From Paguma larvata (lineage: Eukaryota > Chordata > Mammalia > Carnivora > Viverridae): 64,000 bases of DNA. How positions within the stretch are numbered: position 1 is the stretch's first letter; each line of letters begins with the position of its first letter. A program made the translations under genes and the position numbers. Location: assembly GCA_030068075.1 (NCBI GenBank), contig CM057839.1, forward strand, positions 53,472,960 through 53,536,959, in the 5' to 3' direction. Below, one piece after another: positions 12,827-23,280 of the stretch. The notes beneath the pieces were generated by a model. It saw only the letters and a program-made list of their open reading frames with translations, was not told where the DNA came from and made no database searches.

Positions 12827-13436
12827 TATTACCTTGTTGATTTTTCTGTTTAGATGATCTGTCCATTGTAAGTGGGGTGTTGAAGTCCCCTACTATTATG
12901 GTATTATTATCAATTAGTTTTTTTTTATTTTTGTGAGTAATTGATTTATATATTTGGGTGCTTCCACAACTAGAGCATAAATGTTTACAATTGTTATATT
13001 TTCTTGGTGGATAGACCCCTTAATTATGATGTGATGGCCTTCTTCATCTCTTGTTACAGTTTTTATTTTAAAGTCTAGATTGTCTGATATAAGTATGGCT
13101 ACTCTGGCTTTCTTTTGGTGACCATTACCATGATAGATGGTTTTCTATTCCCTTTCTTTCAATCTGAAGGTGTCTTTAGATCTAAAGTGGGTCTCTTATA
13201 AACAGCATATAGATGGATCTTGTTTTCTTATCCATTCTATTACCCTATGTCTTTTGACTAGAGCATTTAGTCCACTGATGTTTAGAGTGAGTACTAAAAG
13301 GTATGAGTTTATTGCCATTATGTTTCTTGTAGAGTTGGAGCTTCTGGTGGTATTCTCTGGTCCTTTCTAGTCTTTGTTGCTTTTCGTCTCTCTCCCTCTC
13401 TTTTTTTTTTCTTTCCCCATCTTTTCTCCCCTTAGA

Positions 13437-14310
13437 GAGTCCCCCTTAAAATTTCTTACAAGGCTGGTTTAGTGGTCACAAACTCTTTTAATTTTTGTTT
13501 ATCTGGGAAACTTTTTATCTCTCCTTCTAGTTTGAATGACAGCCTTGCTGGATACAGAATTCTTGGTTGCATATTTTTCTGATTCAGCATATTGAATATG
13601 TCCTGCCACTCCTTTCCGGCCTGCCAAGTTTCTATGGATAGGTCTGCTGCAAACCTAATCTGTCTTCCTTTGTAGATTAGGTACTTTTTTTCCCTTGCTG
13701 CTTTCATGATTCTTTCTTTGCTTGAGTATTTTGTGAATTTGACTATGATATGCCTTGTTGATGGTCGGTTTTTGTTGAATCTTGTGGGAGTCCTCTGTGC
13801 TTCCTATATTTTGATGTCTGTGTCTTTTCCCAGGAAAGTTTTCCACTATGATTTGCTCACATAATCCTTCTACCTCTTTTTCTCTCTCTCTTCATCTTCT
13901 GGGACCCGTATTATTCTGATGTTGTTCCTTTTTAATGAGTCACTGATTTCTCTTATTCTTAAATCATGCTCTTTTGCTTTACTCTCCCTCTTTTTTTCTG
14001 CTTCATTGTTCTCCATGTGTCCTCTATATGCTAATTCTCTGCCTAATCCATCCTTGCCACCGTGGCATCCATTCAAGACTGCATCTCAGTTATGGCATTT
14101 TTTATTTCACTCTGACTAGCTTTTACTTCTTTTATCTTTGTAAAGAGGGATTCTAATCTATTTTCGACCCCAGCTAGTATTCTTATCATCATGATTCTAT
14201 ATTCTGGTTCAGATATCTTGCTTGTATCTGTTTACTTAAGTCCCTGGCTGTCGTTTCTTCCTCCTCTTTCTTTCGGGGTGAATTCCTTCATTTCATCATT
14301 TTGAAGGAAG
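13437..14310 (-). pseudogene. LINE-1 ORF1 relic (RNA-binding protein)
   Basis: Three overlapping minus-strand frames (14076-13870, 13846-13655, 13707-13456) together match L1 ORF1p. They hold the RIREISDSLKRNNIRIIRVPE region of the RRM domain, the ARILRQ-like central part, and a carboxyl end rich in charged residues (FKLEGEIKSFPDKQKLKEF). The coiled-coil amino half (about 14310-14080) has in-frame stops. ORF1p is the trimeric RNA chaperone of L1 particles. This copy is non-functional. Confidence 0.8.
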
Positions 14311-14365
14311 AAGAGGAATTAATAAGGTAAAAAAAAAAGAAAAAAATTGAAAATGAAATTGAAAA

Positions 14366-14381
14366 CAACAACAACAACAAC

Positions 14382-14425
<44 letters not shown>

Positions 14426-14647
14426 AAATTCAATAAATGATGCTAGATCCCAGATGTGTTTTGGTCTGGTTATTGAAAGGAGCTTGATTGATTAAAGAGG
14501 GGGGAAATTTTTAAATTAAAAAATTAACAACAACACACACATACACGCACAAAATCAAATAAATGATGCTAGATCCTTGGTATATTTTGGTCTGGTTATT
14601 GAAAGGAGCTTGATTGATTGGAGAAAAAAGGGAAAAAAATTAAAAAC

Positions 14648-14681
<34 letters not shown>

Positions 14682-14905
14682 GTCAAATCAATGATGTTAG
14701 ATCCTAGGTGTGTTTTGGTCTCGTTGTTGAAATGACCTTGATTATTTAGAGGGGAAAAAAAAGCATTTGAAAATTTGAGAAAATGAATTCAATGAGATAG
14801 ATTAATAGAGAGGAGCTTGACTGATTAGAGAAAAATGGGGGGAAAAATTACAATAAAAAAATTAAAAACAACACATGCACACACACAAAATCAAATAAAT
14901 GATGG
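14366..14905. repeat. Tandem ~125-bp repeats with (AC)n tracts inside the LINE-1
   Basis: A unit containing AAATCAAATAAATGATGCTA, 'gatcc..gtgttttggtctggttattgaaa' and 'ggagcttgattgatt' recurs from about 14423, 14545 and 14678, with a partial copy near 14810-14905. Units are joined by AC-rich microsatellites (14382-14422, 14650-14679, 14868-14887). It lies between ORF1 and the CpG-rich 5' UTR of the element. Confidence 0.8.
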
Positions 14906-15239
14906 AAGTATAATGGAATTTGAAAAATGTACAAAAAAGTGAAAAATTTAGTAAAAATATACTAAAGGAAATGTTGAAAGTAGAATTTTAAATATTTACA
15001 AAAAAGTGAAAAAATTTAGTAGAAAAAATAAAGGAAAATATTTTTAATAAAAGTTGAAAATAAAAATAATTATTTTCCCTTTCTATATTCAAGTAAAAGA
15101 AAAGAAACAAAAAAGAAAGAAAAAAAAAGGAAAAAGAAAATTGAATAGCTAGACCAGCGAACAGTCTGAAATAGGATTGATATTACATCTTTTTCCCCTA
15201 GAGATCAAACTATGAAGCACTTTATAATCCGTGAACTAA

Positions 15240-16218
15240 GAAGGAGGAGAGATTCGTGGTGTTCCTGAAGAGCGAGGTTGGCCCAGTTGGGCGGGGCTTA
15301 GTGTAACGGCTCCGTTCTCCACTAGATGGCGCTGCTTGGCTTACTGCGTTGGATGGTTGTGGCGCCTATAGGTGTGTGCGCATGCGTGGGCGGGGTGAAA
15401 ATGGCGTCTCCCAGTCCTCTGTTCTATATCGGAAGAGCTGGTCCAGCTCCCCGACCAGGAATCGCGCACCAGTCTTTTGTCCCCAGTTCCTGTCACTTCC
15501 CGCTTTTACTCTGTCCATGACCTCGCTGTCAGGTTGCTCGGGGCACCTCCCTCCTGAGTTTTATCTGAGATGCGGCTGTGTTTCCTGACCCCTCACTTCT
15601 GAGGACTGTGGCTTTGACCTGCTCAGATCCTCTGGGTAAGAGTCTCCCTAAGCAATGGCCGATTGCCGTCTGCACCCAGAAATGCTCGTGGGACCTTGCT
15701 ACTGCCGGTGTCCAGAGACTTGCGCCTGGATCAAACCCACACCAGAAAAAGCTCACGCTATCTTGTTAGCGGCAGCGTTTCGGGATTATGGAGAATCACG
15801 CCTGGCCCGAGGACGTCCCGGACCCACTCTTCTCCTGGGAACTCGCCCTTCCCTCCAGAGCACCGCCAGGTATTTTGAACTGCATGGTTTCAGACTCTGC
15901 GCTCCCCCTGTTTATAAAGTCTTAATGAATTTAAACCCTCTCTTTTCTCCTTTTTTAGTTCAGTCCCGTGCTCTTCCCCATCTCTGTCCTTTCTCCAGAA
16001 GGCAACACCCTCTCTGCCCTCCAGGGCTCCTCTCTTCCCCAGTTCGCCTCTCCATGCCGCGTACCTGCTGAGTTCTGTGGTTCAGGTTGTGTGGATTGTT
16101 GTGTTAATCCTCAAATCAGTTTGCTGTGTAAGATGGTTTATTGTTGATCTGTCTGTATTTCATGTACGCGAGACAGAAACAAAGCTTCTATGCTGTTCCG
16201 CCATCTTGGCTCCTCTCC
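15240..16218 (-). promoter_or_regulatory. LINE-1 5' UTR with CpG-rich internal promoter
   Basis: This kilobase is much richer in CpG and G+C than its surroundings. At its outer end, CCAAGATGGC (minus strand, 16209-16200) matches the YY1 site that positions L1 transcription. Such regions drive L1 RNA and often antisense transcripts; here the antisense direction is the plus strand, back into the element. Confidence 0.75.
15319..15334 (+). promoter_or_regulatory. Perfect CTCF core motif within the LINE-1 5' UTR
   Basis: CCACTAGATGGCGCTG fits the CTCF core CCASYAGRKGGCRS at every position. It was carried in by the element, so other feline full-length L1s may share it. Binding is not shown. Confidence 0.5.
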
Positions 16219-18533
16219 AGGTGGTGAATATTTTTAAAAGCGAATAATATTTTTAATCTATCTGAAATGCAAGCCTTTATCATTAGGTTTAGCACATCTT
16301 CTCTGCCTCTGAAAACTACACATCTCCAATTCTTTTAATCTAATTGAATTCAACAAGTAAGTTTGAAGTGAAGAGTCTGGAATGGGTACTATGGGAAATG
16401 CATGAAAAGGACATGTTCTTACTGTTTCCAAGAAGCTTAGAAGCCAATGATCTATCTATAATGAGGTATACGTATAATTATTAAAAGTCCTTGGAACAGT
16501 CTCTAGTTGTGAAACATTGGTATGGAGTGTTCGCTATGACTTTTAAGGTTCTGGAAATATTTACCATGAGGTTCATCATACCATCTTCTCAGGCTGGCAA
16601 GTCTGAATGGTTTTACCGTGTCAACTTCTGACTGCCTGTTATCTGTCTACATAGCAGATAATTCAGATTAGTCACTGGCACTTCACCTCTGTGACCTTTG
16701 CACTAGAATATGTCCCCCGAGTCTATTCAATAGGGGTTGGTACCATCCTCTGCTCTCTCCTTTCTGGGGTTGATCTTTTATTTATTTCCCCAGATCTCAC
16801 TAACTTCTACAGATATGCTTTACAAGGGGTGATAACAGAAAGCAGGCTTCCTAATTGCCTTTTGCAGGTGTTGTGTAAACTCTTAAACTCACAATTGCCC
16901 CTGCCGTTCAGGAAACGCCCACCTCCCTCGGTACTCATCATCCAAGAGTATGTTCCTCAGCAAGTCTTGCTGGAACCACTATACCGTCACCCTCTTTCCA
17001 GTTCTCCTGGATCACCTTTTTATTCAGTCCCAAGGGCCAGGCCATGGGCTGGGCACTGAGCCCCCCACATCATTACAGGGGCCCTTTTCTGGCGATTGTG
17101 GGGGAGCCTGACACAAAGTTCTCAGGACAGGGCAAGATGTGCAAGTTCCAGCCAATCCGTTCATCCTTCCAGTGTTTTCTGAGTGCCTACTGTGTATCAA
17201 ATACCCTCGGTGGGTGGGAGCCCCTCTTCCCCAGAATGGAGTTGGGGGATGGGGAAAGGCAGGCCAGCTGAGCTCAAATGAAAGGAGGAGAAGGCGGGAA
17301 AATGATCGGCCCAAGAAAGAGAGGAGTGTGGCTTCTTTGTGCCCCAGAGTGCGCCGGCTGGAGGGAATAGAAGAGGCTGTCGGGTGAAGGGCCAGAGGAA
17401 ACCACTGAAACATTTTAATCAGAAGCCATATGCTCAGACTTGTATTTCCTTCTTTCTTTGATAGCCTAGAAGCTCAGAACTGAATTTGTAGCCCACTGCT
17501 AGAAACTAGAGGGCCTTCCGTGTGCGATTTGGAGGTTAATTTACCTTTCCTTCATCTTATTTTCCTCCCACGTCCTCACTTACTGACTTCCATTATACTC
17601 CGTGCATCTCTGCAAGCCCCATCAGGTGTAAAGAGAGCCACCCTGTTAGCACAGTTACTCTCCTAACGCCACCTGAGTTAAAACACTTGTGCGCCCGTTT
17701 TATACAGGAGGAAAACTAAGCTGGGAGAAATTCAGGAACTTGTCCATGGCCTTGGCATCATTTCACTCATTCTGGGGACTTGTTCAATATCTTGCTTCCC
17801 CAACAGATGGCAGATACAAGGAGGCAGCCACCGGGTCTGCTGTGGGAGGGGGAGGGTGCCCACCTTGGGCCCAGTGGCTCACGAGCAGGAGTCCCCAGCC
17901 TGGGCTGCCCACCGCTGGCCCACCCTCCCTGCCTAGGGCTGCAGGATCCCTTGACCTGAGCGCCATCCACCCCCCGCCCTCTGCCACACTGGCCCCTCCC
18001 CTCTTGCTTTGGTTCCTTGCCTGCTACCTCCTCAAAGCCTCTCCCCTGCCCTCCACCTGTACGTGCTTTTAAAGAAGACCTATCATTTCACTCTCAAGTA
18101 CACTAAGTAACTGAAACCAGCCTAACAGTTGGCTGCCTTTACAACTACACTTTTAGGACTAAAGAAAACTGAGCAATGATTCTGATCTGACCAGCTCATT
18201 TTATGATGAGTTAACTCAGGTTCAGCGTCAGTGGGTGGCTCCCTACAGCTGGTTAATGGCAATTTTGGAGTCAACAGTGGTTCCCAGGCACCTTAAAAAT
18301 GTTCTTCATGGTATCTGCAATGTCAGTTTGTTCATTTGGAAACGTAAAGAGTCAATGTTTAATTTGCTCTGCTCCTAAAACTAAGTTGTTTGATATACTT
18401 GGAAGGGCTGGTGAGCATTTGTTTTTAAGAGGTTTTAAGCCACAGCCCCGTGATTTGTTTTAGCCACCATTCTTCCTCAGATACTCAGAAAACATCCCTA
18501 CACGCTCGGGGCCCACAGCTGTCCTCCGCCTCT

Positions 18534-18575
18534 CCTCCCTCCCTCCCTCCCTCACTCACTCACTCACTCACTCAC
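18534..18575. repeat. (CTCC)n then (ACTC)n tetranucleotide repeats
   Basis: Two adjoining microsatellites, CTCC to about 18551 followed by six ACTC units. Probably length-polymorphic. Confidence 0.85.
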
Positions 18576-18659
18576 AACTGTGCCTGGCCATCTCATCCAC
18601 CCATATGCCTTCTCCCCCCAACACACTACAAACCCGGGGAGCCCGAGGTAGTCACGATA

Positions 18660-18850
18660 AAGCGCTAACACACTTTGGGCACTTCTGTGCACCAGACCCT
18701 GTTCTGAGTACAGTGCATAGGTTATGCTCTTTCATCTTCACCGCACTCCACACCGTGCAGAGGAGGAAACTGAGGCTCTGAGAGGAAAACAGTTTGCCCA
18801 AGGTCACAGGCGGCAGCACTGAGAGTCCCGTAAATGCCTGACTGCAGCAG
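18660..18850 (-). repeat. MIR SINE relic, minus orientation
   Basis: Carries 'cagaggaggaaactgaggct' followed by 'agtttgcccaaggtcacagg', the conserved MIR core in reverse. Confidence 0.85.
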
Positions 18851-19498
18851 GTCCCCTTTACCAGTACAGGATGGTCTGTAAAGCTCAGGTCTGGCCCAAG
18901 GTCCCCTCTCCTGAGCTCCAACTCCCAGCAAACATCTGCCCACTGGGGTCCCCACCAGGTTGCCCCAGAACCAACTCAAAACTGAACTCAATTCCTGCCT
19001 CTAAGTCGGCAGGTTGCCTGGCCCGGCACCAGTAATGGCTGGCCCTCCGTCCCTTGGTTTCCTAACCCACCATCTGCTACTTGTTCATTTTATTCCTGGA
19101 TATTTTCAGGTCCTCTCCTTCCTCCCAGGGTCACAGTTACTGCTCATGGCTGCAGTCTCCCAAGTAGTCTCTGTGCCCAGCGCCAGCCAGGGTCCTTGCC
19201 CGGCCCCTCACCCCCAGCCTGCCCCCCAACAAGTGCCAGTGCAGGATTTCTAAGGCCACCTCTCGGTGGCAACAAGTGTGACCGCAGCGCTCCCTGTAGC
19301 CACACTGCTGGCCTCTGCTGGGGCGAGCAGCCTGGCGTTGGCTGCAGGACCTGGTTCCGGGCCAGAACGTCTGGTTTCACATATCTCTGCTCTCACACCC
19401 ACTCTTCCTTCCTTGGAATGCCCTCCTCCCCTTCCCTCAGTGACCAGGACCGGTCATTTCCTCCTTTGCTCCAAGCCTGCCTCTTAAATTTATGCGCA

Positions 19499-19709
19499 GG
19501 GGCACCTGGGTGGCTTAGTGGGTTAAGCATCCGACTTCGGCTCAAGTCATGATCTTGCATTTCCTGAGTTTGAGCCCCACAGTGGGCTCTGTGCTGACAG
19601 CTCAGAGCCCGGAGCCTGTTTTGGATTCTGTGTGTCTCTCTCTCTCTCTCTCTGCCCCTCCCCTGCTTGCACTCAAAAATAAACAAACATTTATAAGTTA
19701 AAATTTTAA
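19499..19709 (+). mobile_element. Feline tRNA-Lys SINE
   Basis: Complete from GGGGCACCTGGGTGGC to the A-rich tail. Flanked by a near-match duplication, TTTATGCGCA (19489-19498) and CTTATGCCCA (19710-19719). Confidence 0.92.
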
Positions 19710-22700
19710 CTTATGCCCATCCAGCACCCTTGCTAGGTTACAGTGACTTACTTTCCCATCTCCCCTCCAGGCAGCAGGAGCTATGGTAGGTCCTCCTAGC
19801 TCGATAGTACACCTAAGAGTTATGTCCAGAAGATCTCTTTAGATGTAGGTGGCCGGGTAGAGTGGGGAAGGAATGAGTGGCATAAAGCTCTGCCAATAAG
19901 TGCGGCATCTAAACCAGTTCACTTGTGCAAGGCCCTCAGCTCTACCTGCACACCTGTGGGCTGGCTCAATGACCTCCCCCAACTCCATCCTGTCCACATC
20001 TGCCACCCCCTTTCCCCAACCCCTCCAGCTTCCCAGCAGCATCCCCAGTGAGCCCCCCACCCCAGTCCCGGTTGTGAATCCCTCCCCTCAGCTACCACGT
20101 CCTTACCCCAAGGGCTTCCCTTAACCAAACTGGGAAGAGTGGTTAGCATCTGCCATTGGATGGTGTACAGCCCCCGCCCCTCGCCACCCCACCCTCCCCT
20201 CTGCGGTCCTAGAAGGAGCCACCAACGTTTGCTTTCTCTGACGTCAGCACTTAGTAAATATTTGTGGAGCAAAGGCACGTTCTATAAATATTCATTACAA
20301 TTCACATGCAGTTTATTTCTGAAGGAAAAAAATTGTAAAGCTAAAGCAAAGCATCAGGATTTTCTGACATTTGAGGTTAGCAGATTTCAGAAGGCCGTTT
20401 TGGTGAAATGAAGGTGTATTCTTTGCCCAGAGTTGCCTGGGCCCTCGACCTCTTCTGGGTGAGGAGGAAGGGGCCCCTGAGCCCCATGAGAGGCTCACTA
20501 CTCCATACCTGAGTCCCAGCCCCAGGGGCAGCCACAAGTAACATGCCGCTGCTGCTCCCACCCCCAAGAGATTCAGGCTTCTGAATCTTTCCCTTGGGAG
20601 CACTTTCCTTTGCTTTTTGTTTTTTTTTTTTAATTCACACTGTTAAGATAGGTTTGTACTGAACTTTGATTTCGTGGAGAAGTGGTTTTTTTGAAAACAT
20701 ATTCGGTGTTCCTTCTGTCAGACACAAATTGATCAAACGTTTCCTCGAAATCGAATGTGTCTGGCTAAGCTACATACGCCACGCTCCCTGCACGAGGTCG
20801 AGAGAGCCTGGAAGAGCAGGGGGGAGAACGATGTGTGTGGGAAACCCCACGGTGTGCGGGTGACCATGGGTAACACTTCCTGTCAGCACTCGTCGGGACG
20901 GCCAGGGGTCTAGTCAGCTTCCCCGTCACTGTCGAGCTGTGATACTCTTGGATCTGCTACATTTGGTTTCGCTGTCTTTGCAATAGACTCTGAATGATTC
21001 CCTCTGGTTTGTTTTGTTTTGTTTTGTTTTAATTTTGCTATTGTTTAGAACATTGACGAAAATTCTGTATGCATCCTGTAAAAAAAAAAATAGTTATTTC
21101 CTTAAGAAAAACTTTCAGCAGCAGGACCACTGGACCAAAGCCAAAACACACATTTAAGGTCGGGGGTGCACACCGCCAAACTGCCCCCAGAAATGTCAAA
21201 TGTCAAAACACATGCAGAACGAGCCTTTCCGCACACCTTCCTCGATGTGTTTGTTATTTCCGATTTGGTACACGGCCTGAAAACAAATAAACAAACAAAA
21301 CCCTTCTTCTGACTCCTGGTAACTCAAAGGTATTTATGCAGCTCCCAGGGTCTCACTGAGTTCTTGTCCTGAGGTGAAAAGGAGGAAATTCAGAGACCGG
21401 CCTAAAACCTCTCAAGCCAGGCGCCTCCTCCTTCGTGTCCCACCGTAGCCTGCCCACCTTGTCCCAGCAGCCTCCTCACCTGCTAGAGCGTTCAGTCCAG
21501 GGATTCTCCTGGAGACAAGTCGATTCCACCTGCGTCCAGAGGGCCAGAATCAGTCTGAAGCACCGGCACCGGCGCTTCCCTGACTGACCTTCTCGCCGTG
21601 GTTTCAGGCTCCAGGCGCTCAGTCTCACCTGTGCCGGTCCCCAGCGATCGAGACTTTTGCTAGAGAAGCAGGTGCGGCAGTAACTGAGGAATAGGGTTCG
21701 TAAGCAGGGAAGAGAACTCAGTGCCTCTTCGTTTCCCTGACCTCCGATTGTCACTTAGTGTTTTCTTCAGTAACAAACGCAGGCCACAAACTACCACCAT
21801 GACACCATGGTGGAGACCGTGTTATGAGTAGAAGCCATAGAGGTTTCCAGCTCTGTTACGGATGCTGCACATATTTCAAAATGCCGTTAAGGTCATCGCT
21901 GCTTTGAAATCGCAGGAATTAATGAGAACTGCTACTAGATCTTATTATTCACTGTGTGAATAAATAAGTGTTATTTATTACTACAACACTAATTTATTTT
22001 TTTTAATATTCTGAGACTTGTATTTTAATCTTTTTTATGATCCTGTCCTGTATATTTAATTTTAGTATTTAAGCCTTGTTCTAAAAAAGAAAAGGAAGTA
22101 ATCTACTCCCTGACAAAGACTGTAAAAAACAAAACAAAAAAAACCCAAAAAAACCAAAGCCTTCTTCTCTGAGAAGCATTCCCCCTACACCTAAGGCATC
22201 CAAGACAGAAAAAAAGGGTTAAGAATCCTGGAGGAGGAAGCTAAGATCTGGGTCCTGTTACCCACAGGTAACTAGGCCTTCTGTTCTGTCATCCCAGAAT
22301 TATAAAACATTCCTCTAGGGGCGAAAGGATAGAGACCCTTTTCCATTGACGCATTCATTCAGCAGACATTTATTTAGCATCTACAAAGGGAGGCACACTG
22401 GAAACATGACACCAAGACAGCCCTGGAAAGAAAATCGCTGAGCCTGGCAGGCAAGCGGACTGGCAGGACCCAGAGGAGCCAAGGGTCAGAGGAAATGCAG
22501 ATTCCAACTGCTCATTGGTTCCTTTCCACGGAAAGGTAGAAACTCCATCAGAATAATTGCTGGCTCCCCCAGGGATAGCTCTTGTCGCCAAATGACTCCC
22601 CATCCACCCTGTCAAAATCCTACCCATTCCTCAAGATCAGAACTCTGCTCCTCCCCCTTCCAAGCAGGAGTTAATTCCCCCTCCCCTCAACACTCACCCC

Positions 22701-22929
22701 GGGGACTTTAGCACTGTCACTCTTTATTGTGTTATTTATGAGCCTGACTCGCTTCCAGGATCAGAGCCTTCAGCGTGGTGCCTGGTGGCTCAGGTGCCCG
22801 GAGGTCTGGTTTGGAGCTCTGTCTCCTTCAGTTTTTAGCTGAGCGATTTCCACTGACAGGGAAATGCTGCAACCCATTCACACGCAGACCTCTCTTTCAT
22901 TCCTCCTCCATTCCCCACCACTCAAAACA
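19710..22929. other. Intergenic sequence without recognised features
   Basis: Contains only short low-complexity runs ((GTTTT)n at 21009-21030, poly(A) patches near 21079 and 22130). No exon-like frame flanked by splice signals was recognised. Confidence 0.45.
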
Positions 22930-23280
22930 TGATTTCCCCACCCAGGGCTGCTTCTGCCTGGCATCCACGCCTCTGCCCAGAAGCCTTTTTCCAACCAGTT
23001 TGCCTCATCTGTTAAGACTCAGTCAAGTTGCTTCCTTTTGGAAGCTTTTCCTGACACTCCTCATCCACCCTCTCCAGCATCCCAGGCAGAAATGACTCTT
23101 TCCTCCTTGGTGCCCTGTCGTATCCTGCATACTTTATTCCACCCGTGTCTAAGTCCCTTCCTTCAAGGCAGGTACTGAGTCATGTTCTTATTTGTGTCCC
23201 CAGCATCTAAAAGGCAGTACTTAATTTGCTGATTGAAGAAGTGAGTGGAGGAATGAATGAATGAACGAACGAACGAATGC
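22930..23280 (+). repeat. L2-like 3' end relic
   Basis: It shows the order 'cctggcatccacgcctctgc', 'gactcagtcaagttgcttcc', 'ttccttcaaggcaggtactg', 'tgtccccagcatctaaaagg' and finally (GAAT/GAAC)n at 23250-23279, the usual end of L2/CR1-type repeats. Confidence 0.6.

Larger units (their letters stand above)
8584..16218 (-). mobile_element. Near full-length carnivore LINE-1, minus orientation
   Basis: The plus strand starts with a poly(T) at 8579-8587 (reverse of the A-tail) and ends at 16218. Read in reverse, the 5' end is GGAGAGGAGCCAAGATGGCG, the typical L1 start with a YY1 site. The element is flanked by the duplicated target AGGTGGTGAATATTTTT at 8567-8583 and 16219-16235. In element order it has a CpG-rich 5' UTR, an A-rich region with tandem repeats, an ORF1 relic, an ORF2 relic with endonuclease and reverse transcriptase parts, and a 3' UTR. 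A younger L1 is inserted at 9026-9647, so the original length is about 7.0 kb. Both frames carry stops or frameshifts, so it is not active. Confidence 0.93.
16236..19498. other. Intergenic sequence, GC-richer near 17.8-18.1 kb
   Basis: Apart from the MIR at 18660 and the microsatellite at 18534, no gene is seen. A near-consensus CTCF core, CCAACAGATGGCAG, lies at 17800-17813 (one mismatch). Confidence 0.45.

Noticed and set aside
8816..16230. Plus-strand frames across the LINE-1 (for example 10238-10630, 11210-11569, 9044-9316)
   Set aside because: They are antisense shadows of minus-strand LINE-1 ORF2 and UTR.
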